Below are positions 13,622-19,639 of a DNA stretch of 19,639 bases, one piece after another. Location of the stretch: assembly GCA_036985755.1 (NCBI GenBank), contig BTQG01000044.1:1-19639 (forward strand), written 5' to 3'. The number at the start of each line of letters is the position of its first letter. Position 1 is the stretch's first letter. A model generated the notes under the pieces. The model made no database searches, was not told the DNA's origin, and worked only from the letters and a program-made list of their open reading frames with translations. The translations under genes and the position numbers were made by a program. This stretch comes from JACZST01 sp036985755 (lineage in GTDB: Bacteria > Actinomycetota > Acidimicrobiia > Spongiisociales > UBA5794).

Positions 13622-13922
13622 AGGGAACATCTTAGGAGCGCGGCCAGAAGTCCTCCTGCGGCCGGCACACGGTATGGGTTCCTGTGAGCCATCAGCTGGT
13701 TGGCGGCCCGTGGCACATGTCACTCCTCAGCACCCTGCGCTGGGAGCTGGCCAGCGCTAACGGCGAGACCCTCCGTCCGGGCCCGTCCCGCAGCAGGTGC
13801 GTACCATGTCGGGCCGGAGGTGGTGATGGGCGCCGCTCGGTGCACAGGGTGCTGGGGGCGAGCAGCGATTCGCCAGGATGCAAGACGATGAAGTGTCGGG
13901 GTCGATCATTGAGAGGGTTGCC
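13622..13922. other. Divergent intergenic region with a GC-rich inverted repeat
   Basis: These 301 bases separate the UspA-like gene from the divergent SDR gene. A perfect 7-bp inverted repeat, GCGCTGG at 13737-13743 and CCAGCGC at 13751-13757, surrounds a 7-nt loop; GCTGGCCAGC at 13746-13755 is itself a 10-bp palindrome. This could be an operator or a transcript hairpin. Overlapping open frames on both strands show no protein pattern. I see no convincing promoter hexamers or RNA gene. Confidence 0.4.
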
Positions 13923-14690
13923 ATGGAGATCCGCTTCGACGGGAATGTAGCGCTCGTCACCGGAGGAACGCGCGGCATCGGAGAGGCCACTGCAAGGGAG
14001 TTGCTCGACTCGGGGGCGACGGGGGTGGCGGTCACGTCTCGTCGTCAGGAGAACCTCGATGCGGTGGCAGAGCGGCTCGACGCCGGCGACCGGCTGATGT
14101 TGCTCGAGGCCAGAGCGGACGACGATGATGCTGCCGCCGGCGCAGTCGCCGCGGTCGTGGCGCGGTTCGGTAGCCTCGATGTGCTGGTGAACAACGCGGG
14201 CACGAACCCGGCAGTGGGCGCCATCGGCGATGTCGACCTCGGCGCGTTGGACAAGACCTGGGCGGTGAACCAGCGGGGGCCTCTCGTCTGGTCTCGCGAG
14301 GCATGGAACCAGACGATGAAGGCCGAGGGCGGCTCGATCGTGAACGTAGCATCGGTGGGTGGGATTCGCCCGGGGATGGCTCTCGGGGCCTACAACGTTT
14401 CGAAGGCGGCGCTGATCTACCTGACGCAGCAAATGGCCTACGAAATGGCCCCGGGGGTGCGGGTGAATGCGGTGGCGCCGTCGGTCGTCCGCACCCGGCT
14501 GTCGGCACTGTTGTGGGAGGGACTCGAGGATCAGACCGCGGCCGCCCATCCCCTGCAACGCATCGGCGAGCCGGAGGATGTGGCCCGCGCCATCGCCTTT
14601 CTTGCCTCGGATGCAGCGTCGTGGATCACGGGAGTGATCCTTCCCGTTGACGGGGGAGCGTTGGGGGCGACCGCAGTAGCCGGGATGTAA
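13923..14690 (+). CDS. Short-chain dehydrogenase/reductase (SDR, classical)
   Basis: A 255-residue classical SDR that oxidises or reduces a carbonyl/alcohol with NAD(P). It has the cofactor motif TGGTRGIG (13-20), NNAG (90-93), Asn116, catalytic Ser144 in NVASVGG, and Tyr157/Lys161 in AYNVSKAAL. The C-terminus with RIGEPEDVARAIAFLASDAASWITG is typical of the FabG-like group. Arg40-Arg41 after strand 2 (TSRRQ) favours NADP(H). The start ATG 13923 follows GAGAGG and gives the normal N-terminus; the frame open to 13878 adds 15 residues. The substrate is not readable; relatives include 3-oxoacyl-ACP reductases and many alcohol or sugar dehydrogenases. It converges on the gene at 14745-15158 with 54 bp between. 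Confidence 0.9.
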   Translation: MEIRFDGNVALVTGGTRGIGEATARELLDSGATGVAVTSRRQENLDAVAERLDAGDRLMLLEARADDDDAAAGAVAAVVARFGSLDVLVNNAGTNPAVGAIGDVDLGALDKTWAVNQRGPLVWSREAWNQTMKAEGGSIVNVASVGGIRPGMALGAYNVSKAALIYLTQQMAYEMAPGVRVNAVAPSVVRTRLSALLWEGLEDQTAAAHPLQRIGEPEDVARAIAFLASDAASWITGVILPVDGGALGATAVAGM

Positions 14691-14744
14691 CGGGGCTCGG
14701 ACGACCGGTATCGGTTAATCGCGTAGCTGTCCGATATGGCGGAG

Positions 14745-15158
14745 CTAGGCGGTTTCGGAATCCCCGGTGCCGACCAACTGGGCGTCGATCTCGACGATCC
14801 GGCGCTGGAGCTGTTCGCGCTCGGTGGCGTTCTGCTCGGCGATCATCTCGTTGATGCGGTTCGCATACGCCCCCGGGTCGTTGATCCAGCGGAAGTTGCG
14901 CTTCTCGACCCACGACTTTTTCACCGGCCTCGAATCGAGTTCGGCGATCCGCCGTACGGCCTGGTTCCGTTCATACCGCAGGATGTCGTCAGAGCGCGAC
15001 GCTACCGAGGCGTCCCTCGCCGACTTTCTCAGTTCGTCGCGCCGTGCCACCAGGCCGGCGCGCCCCGGATCGCCGGGTCCCATGGCGTCGAGGCGTTCGA
15101 TGATCGCCGTGATCTCGGCGAGCGCCTCGTCCACGGAAAGATTGCCGTTGTCGCTCAC
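14745..15158 (-). CDS. Small helix-rich protein of unknown function downstream of lhr
   Basis: A 137-residue, highly charged protein starting at GTG 15158, 21 bp after the lhr stop, so it is probably in the same transcript. It is predicted to be nearly all helix: LSVDEALAEITAIIERLDAM near the start, then two Arg/Asp-rich helices, and a C-terminal heptad-like stretch (about 105-130, MIAEQNATEREQLQRRIVEI) that could form a coiled coil. A central SWVEKRNFRWINDPGAYANR region is aromatic and basic and might contact nucleic acid or a partner. No known domain comes to mind. The open frame, its spacing and normal composition support a real gene; a role with the helicase is only suggested by position. 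Confidence 0.75.
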   Translation of the reverse strand: MSDNGNLSVDEALAEITAIIERLDAMGPGDPGRAGLVARRDELRKSARDASVASRSDDILRYERNQAVRRIAELDSRPVKKSWVEKRNFRWINDPGAYANRINEMIAEQNATEREQLQRRIVEIDAQLVGTGDSETA

Positions 15159-15179
15159 AGGTGCAGGCTACCCATCAGA

Positions 15180-18100
15180 TCAGGCTCGGTGGCGAGTTTC
15201 GAAGGTCAGGCCCTTGTACCCGGGAACAAAGCCGGCGGTAACGAGCACATCGTTCCATCGAGATCCGGCGACGGTGTGGCCGTCTACTCGCTCCAGTGTC
15301 ATTCGCCGGTGGCGTGGCGCAACCACCGCTACCGCGGCGGCAAAGACGTCGGGGTCATCGGTGAAAGCAAGGGCGCTGCGGCCGCCGCGCTCGACGAAAG
15401 CGACGAGGGCGCCGTCGTTGAGCACCACGTGGGCCCCGGCGCGCCGTGCGGGCCTGGCGACATCGTGTTCGGGCCAGGCAGCGGCTGCTCCGTACGGGTT
15501 GGCGGGGTCGGCGGCAGCCAGCACCAGCAGACCCGCTCCGGGCTCGGTGCGAAGACGGTCGGCGGCCGCCGTATGGCCGAACTGGGCACCGCCAAGGCCC
15601 TCGATGAAGTAGCCGCGACGGACCCGCCCTGCATCTTCCATCGCGGTGAACACCGGGTACAGGCCGGAGAATCCACCGGGGATGCCCTCGGCGAGTACGG
15701 CGTCTCTGGTGACCACACCGTGGCGGTCGAGCAACATCTCGGCGAGAGCCGTCCCTCGATCCTCGTCTGTGGGTGTCGTAGTGAGCAGGTCACCCGTTGC
15801 ATACCAGCGCCCCTTCCCTGCAGGCGGAGAGCCCGATCTGAGCTGTGGGCGTCGGCCGCCTCGCTTCGCCGAACGACCGGATACGAAGGCCCGCACCGGG
15901 GCAAAGGTGTCGTTGGTGACCTCCCCGGCCCAGACCAGGTCCCACAGCGCCTCGAGCACGTCGTCGGGGTTGCCACCTCCCGCCGCCTGGTACAGGTCGG
16001 CGAAGAAGGATGCGCCGTGCTCAGCGAGCCGGGCTCGAATCATGTCGTGGATGGCACCGTCCGGCGGGTCGACGGTGGTCGGTCCCAGCAACAACGGCAC
16101 CTGGTCCCTCGGATAGATGGAGAGTTTCCCGTCCCTGGTGCCGAGCGGCTCCCGCCCGAGCCAGATCAGTTCGCCGGTGGCAAGCAGGGCGTCGATTCCG
16201 TCCGCCGCCGAGCGGTCGGCCAGCACGTCCGACTCGAGGATCGAGGCGGGAATAGCCGCTCCCCGCAGCTGGCGGATGATCTGGCTGAGGTGGTCTGGTC
16301 CGGTGCGCGTTGCCCCGACCTGCTGCCACGCAGGCAGGAAGCGCCCGAGGGCATCCGGTTCCACGGCCTCGACGTCGGAGCGGAGGATGGCGAGGCTGCG
16401 CCTTCTGATGCGGCGCAGCACCTCGATGTCGACCCACTCGTGCTCCTTGCCGCCGGGCCGGTACGCCCCCCCGGCAATCCGTCCCTCGCCTTCGAGCCGG
16501 CGCAGCACATCGCCGACGACTCCCGCGGGGAGGCCGAGGGACAGGGCGGCGTCGGTCGTGGTGAACGGGCCGTGGGTTCTGGCATAACGCGAGACGACAT
16601 CGCCGGTGGCGTCGACGACCGGCTCGAGGAACGTCTGCGCCAAACCCGCAGGCAGGGCAACCCCGATCGCATCGCGCAGGCGAGCCGCGTCCTCGACGGC
16701 TGCATGGTGCGGAACGCCGCCGAAGCCGACGATCATGGCCCGCCCTGCGAGGTCCTCCAGCCAGACGTCGAGGTCGGCCGGGGCGGTGACGCGCTCGGCC
16801 AGCGCCTCGTGAGTGAGGGGCCCGATGTCGCGCAACAGGTCGTGCACCTGATCGGCCGACGCCACCCTGCGATCCGGTGTGTGGTGTTGCAGATCGGATT
16901 CGACGGCGGCGATGACGTCGGCATCGAGCAGTTCCCGGAACGCTGGTTCGCCCAGCAGCTCGGCGAGCAGGGACCGATCCAGGGTGAGCGCCATCGCTTT
17001 GCGTTCGGCGACCGGTGCGTCGTATTCGTACATGAAGGCGGCGACGAAATCGAAGCTGAGAGACATGGCGAACGGGCTGGGGCCGGCGAGGTCGACCTGG
17101 ATCACCCGCGTCGTGCGCTTTGCGATGTCGGACAGGACCTCGATGAGCGCAGGCAGGTCGAAGTGGTCCTGAAGGACCTCGCGATAGGTCTCGAGGATGA
17201 CGGGGAAGGTGCCGTGTTTGCTGGCGGCCTCGAGGAGGCTGGCCGCTTTCCTTCGCTGCTGCCACAGCGGAGTTCTGCTGCCGGGACGGCGCTTGGGCAG
17301 CAACAGGGATCGTGCAGCCGCCTCGCGAAAACGAGAAGCGAACAGCGCCGAATCGGCCACCTCGGCAATCAGGATCTCTTCCATCTCTTCGGGTTCGATG
17401 AGCAGCTCTGCGGTGTCGGGCGGCTCATCGACGTCGGGAAACCGGAACAAGATGCCGTCGTCGGCCCAGATGAGGTCGACGTCGCTGCCGTGTGTGTCGC
17501 GGTAGCGGTGGCGTGCGGCCAGGGCCCATGGGGCGTGAATTCGGGCGCCGAAGGGGGTGAGCACCGCGACCCGCCAATCTCCGATCTCATCACGGAAGCG
17601 CTCGACGACGATCGTCTTGTCTGTGGGAAGCGTGCCGGTCGCCTCTTGTTCCTCGGCGATGAATGCGGCGAGGTTGCGCGCCGCCCACGGGTCGAGGCGG
17701 TACTCCTTTTCCAGGGTCTGTACCGCAGCGCCGCCGTCCAGGGCTCCGATGCGCCTGGTGAACGCACCGATTGCCCGTCCCAGCTCGAGGGGCCTTCCCT
17801 GGGCGTCACCGTGCCAGAACGGGAGCCTCGCCGTCGCCTGAGCCGGTGCCGGAGAGACAATCACCCGGTCGCGGGTGATCTCGTCGATGCGCCATGCCGA
17901 GGACCCGAGCACGAAGGTGTCTCCGGTACGCGACTCGTACACCATCTCCTCGTCGAGCTCACCGACCCTGCCGCCGTCGGGCAGCACGACGCGATACAGG
18001 CCGCGGTCGGGGATGGTGCCGGGGTTGGTGACGGCGAGCAGCCTGGCGTTGCGGCGGCCTTCGATCGATCCGGCGACACGGTCCCAGATGATGCGAGGAC

Positions 18101-19553
18101 GAAGCTCAGCGAACTCATCAGACGGGTACCGGCCGGCGAGCATGTCCAGAACGGAATCGAAGACCCCCCTGCTCAGTTCGCGGTACGGCATGGCCCGTCG
18201 CACCAGGTCGAATAGCTCGTCGACGCCGATGCTCTGGTCGGCGGCGACGGCCACGATCTGCTGTGCCAGGACGTCGAGCGGGTTCTGCGGGATGTTGGTT
18301 TCCTCGATGGCGCCCGCGTACATGCGCTCGACGACGACGGCGGTCTCCAGCAGATCGCCGCGGTGCTTGGGGAACACCTTGGCCACCGAGGGGGCGCCGA
18401 CCTGGTGGCCCGCCCTACCGACGCGTTGCAGACCGCTGGCCACCGACGACGGGGACTCGACGAGCACGACTAGATCGACCGAGGCCATGTCGATCCCGAG
18501 CTCGAGCGTCGAGGTGGCCACCACACCGCGTAACTCTCCCCGCTTGAGCCGATCCTCGATGTCGATGCGCTGTTCTCGGGAAACCGATCCGTGATGAGAG
18601 CGAACCACTTCGTCACCGGCGAGGCGATTGAGCTCTGAGGCGAGCCGCTCGGCAAGGCCGCGCGAGTTGACGAAGAAAATCGTCGACTGGTGATCGAGCA
18701 GCAAGTCGAGCAGCTTGGGGTACACGGCGGGCCAGATCGATTTTCGAACCGGTTCGTCGAGCGCGTCTGCGCCGGGGATCGCGGTGAGCTCGGGCTGGGT
18801 CATGTCGGCCACCGGGACCACGATCTCGATCTCGAGTGCCTTGTCCCGGGGGGCGTCGACGATGGTGACGGGTCGAGGCCTCCATCCGTCTTGGTGGGGC
18901 TCTCCGCCCCCGAGGAACGCTGCGATGTCCTCGAGGGGGCGCTGGGTGGCGGAGAGACCGATCCGCTGCGGTTCGTGCTCGGTGATGGCGGTGAGTCGTT
19001 CCAGGCTCAGCGCAAGGTGAGATCCTCGTTTGGATCCGGCGATCGAATGGATCTCATCGATGATCACCCACCGCACCGGTTCCAGGATCTCTCTCGCTCG
19101 CGAGGTGAGCATCAGGTACAGGCTCTCCGGGGTGGTGATCAGGATGTCGGGCGGGTGGCGAAGCATCGCCTGTCGTTCGCGCTGGGGCGTGTCGCCGGTT
19201 CGCATACCGGTGGAGATCTGCGGTGGGTCGATGCCGAGCTGCGTGGCGGCGAGGCGGATGCCGGTGAGGGGGGCCCTCAGGTTCCGGTCGACGTCGTGGG
19301 CAAGCGCTTTGAGGGGGGAGATGTAGAGCACCCGGCACCGCTCCCGTTCCGCGGGGATGGGTGCGGTGGCCAGTCGATCCAATGCCCACAGGAAGGCGGC
19401 CAGTGTCTTTCCCGAGCCGGTCGGGGCGTGGATCAGGGTGTGCCGGCCGGAGGCAATCGCCGGCCAGCCGTCGTATTGTGCTGCGGTCGGTTCGGCGAAG
19501 GTCGCCGAGAACCAGGCCCTGGTGGGGGCAGAGAAACCATCGAATACATCCAC
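15180..19553 (-). CDS. lhr: Long-form Lhr ATP-dependent helicase (DEAD/DEAH superfamily 2)
   Basis: A 1457-residue Lhr-type 3'-5' DNA helicase, close in length to E. coli Lhr (1538) and the mycobacterial protein. Core motifs in order are APTGSGKT (43-50, Walker A), TPESLYLML (141-149), DEIH (166-169, Walker B), SAT (201-203), TIFFVNSRGLAERLA (291-305), TSTLELGIDM (347-356) and QRVGRAGHQ (376-384, motif VI). The remainder holds the Lhr-specific winged-helix/beta-barrel parts and the long C-terminal extension found in bacterial Lhr. Lhr couples ATP hydrolysis to unwinding of DNA or RNA:DNA duplexes and is linked to DNA repair in mycobacteria. The start is GTG 19553, giving the MDVFDGFSAP opening; the Gln of the Q-motif region is near AAQYDGW (24-30). 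No repair glycosylase gene is visible beside it. Confidence 0.95.
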   Translation of the reverse strand: MDVFDGFSAPTRAWFSATFAEPTAAQYDGWPAIASGRHTLIHAPTGSGKTLAAFLWALDRLATAPIPAERERCRVLYISPLKALAHDVDRNLRAPLTGIRLAATQLGIDPPQISTGMRTGDTPQRERQAMLRHPPDILITTPESLYLMLTSRAREILEPVRWVIIDEIHSIAGSKRGSHLALSLERLTAITEHEPQRIGLSATQRPLEDIAAFLGGGEPHQDGWRPRPVTIVDAPRDKALEIEIVVPVADMTQPELTAIPGADALDEPVRKSIWPAVYPKLLDLLLDHQSTIFFVNSRGLAERLASELNRLAGDEVVRSHHGSVSREQRIDIEDRLKRGELRGVVATSTLELGIDMASVDLVVLVESPSSVASGLQRVGRAGHQVGAPSVAKVFPKHRGDLLETAVVVERMYAGAIEETNIPQNPLDVLAQQIVAVAADQSIGVDELFDLVRRAMPYRELSRGVFDSVLDMLAGRYPSDEFAELRPRIIWDRVAGSIEGRRNARLLAVTNPGTIPDRGLYRVVLPDGGRVGELDEEMVYESRTGDTFVLGSSAWRIDEITRDRVIVSPAPAQATARLPFWHGDAQGRPLELGRAIGAFTRRIGALDGGAAVQTLEKEYRLDPWAARNLAAFIAEEQEATGTLPTDKTIVVERFRDEIGDWRVAVLTPFGARIHAPWALAARHRYRDTHGSDVDLIWADDGILFRFPDVDEPPDTAELLIEPEEMEEILIAEVADSALFASRFREAAARSLLLPKRRPGSRTPLWQQRRKAASLLEAASKHGTFPVILETYREVLQDHFDLPALIEVLSDIAKRTTRVIQVDLAGPSPFAMSLSFDFVAAFMYEYDAPVAERKAMALTLDRSLLAELLGEPAFRELLDADVIAAVESDLQHHTPDRRVASADQVHDLLRDIGPLTHEALAERVTAPADLDVWLEDLAGRAMIVGFGGVPHHAAVEDAARLRDAIGVALPAGLAQTFLEPVVDATGDVVSRYARTHGPFTTTDAALSLGLPAGVVGDVLRRLEGEGRIAGGAYRPGGKEHEWVDIEVLRRIRRRSLAILRSDVEAVEPDALGRFLPAWQQVGATRTGPDHLSQIIRQLRGAAIPASILESDVLADRSAADGIDALLATGELIWLGREPLGTRDGKLSIYPRDQVPLLLGPTTVDPPDGAIHDMIRARLAEHGASFFADLYQAAGGGNPDDVLEALWDLVWAGEVTNDTFAPVRAFVSGRSAKRGGRRPQLRSGSPPAGKGRWYATGDLLTTTPTDEDRGTALAEMLLDRHGVVTRDAVLAEGIPGGFSGLYPVFTAMEDAGRVRRGYFIEGLGGAQFGHTAAADRLRTEPGAGLLVLAAADPANPYGAAAAWPEHDVARPARRAGAHVVLNDGALVAFVERGGRSALAFTDDPDVFAAAVAVVAPRHRRMTLERVDGHTVAGSRWNDVLVTAGFVPGYKGLTFETRHRA

Positions 19554-19639
19554 GGCGCCAGGGTACCGGGAAGGGGTGACGCCAAACCGGTGGCCACGCG
19601 CGGCAACCCTGAGGCGATGGGTGAGACTTTGCCCGATGT
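19554..19639. other. Upstream flank of lhr, nothing recognised
   Basis: The last 86 bases lie upstream of lhr and could contain its promoter or the edge of the next gene. I see no clear promoter hexamers, and no open frame here has a recognisable pattern. Confidence 0.4.

Noticed and set aside
13684..13950. Small plus-strand open frame in the gap before the SDR gene
   Set aside because: It overlaps the SDR start in another frame, has no ribosome binding site and no recognisable protein pattern.
14736..18215. A 1159-codon open frame on the plus strand opposite lhr
   Set aside because: It lies entirely antisense to Lhr and the small gene after it, and its translation has no domain pattern. 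Long antisense frames are expected opposite GC-rich genes with strong third-position bias.

Overview
This GC-rich window, with many GTG starts, densely packed genes and several 1-11 bp junctions, looks like the chromosome of a high-GC actinobacterium. The phosphoserine aminotransferase resembles the mycobacterial type in its opening FGSGP, TSHR and HNETSTGV blocks. The overall mix (long Lhr helicase, actinobacterial metallo-beta-lactamase/double-rhodanese protein, many small lipoproteins) fits Acidimicrobiia or a neighbouring class, but that placement is an inference. I see no rRNA, tRNA, CRISPR array, transposase, integrase or phage gene.

Layout. (1) 2-766, plus strand: the 3' end of an acidic, disordered protein anchored by a C-terminal membrane helix. 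(2) 881-5143, minus strand: a probable operon read in the order serC, amidase, sixA-like phosphatase, threonine aldolase. Two related intergenic repeat elements lie just after ltaE and the amidase. (3) 5212-6420, plus strand: an aspartate-type aminotransferase divergent from serC. (4) 6392-8389, minus strand: a lipoate-protein-ligase-like protein followed by a single ORF that joins type II 3-dehydroquinate dehydratase to an alpha/beta hydrolase. (5) 8681-10374, plus strand: three consecutive predicted lipoproteins, then a DUF1059 small protein (10497-10679) and a metallo-beta-lactamase/double-rhodanese protein (10883-12205). (6) 12252-13621, minus strand: a UspA-like protein overlapping by 4 bp with a haloalkane-dehalogenase-type hydrolase. 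(7) 13923-14690, plus strand: a short-chain dehydrogenase. (8) 14745-19553, minus strand: a long Lhr-type helicase followed closely by a small, helix-rich protein of unknown role.

How the genes fit together. serC (serine synthesis), ltaE (threonine/glycine interconversion), the aspartate aminotransferase and the dehydroquinate dehydratase all belong to amino-acid and shikimate metabolism, so 881-7597 is mostly a housekeeping amino-acid block. The metallo-beta-lactamase/rhodanese protein suggests persulfide or sulfane-sulfur handling. The UspA-like/dehalogenase pair and the SDR are likely accessory redox or detoxification genes. The most unusual item is the AroQ-hydrolase fusion. Its hydrolase half carries Glu where the nucleophilic Ser of the GxSxG elbow is expected, while the other triad residues are kept. 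I found no clear defence or mobile system; the other noteworthy items are the repeat elements, the lipoprotein cassette and the small gene behind lhr.
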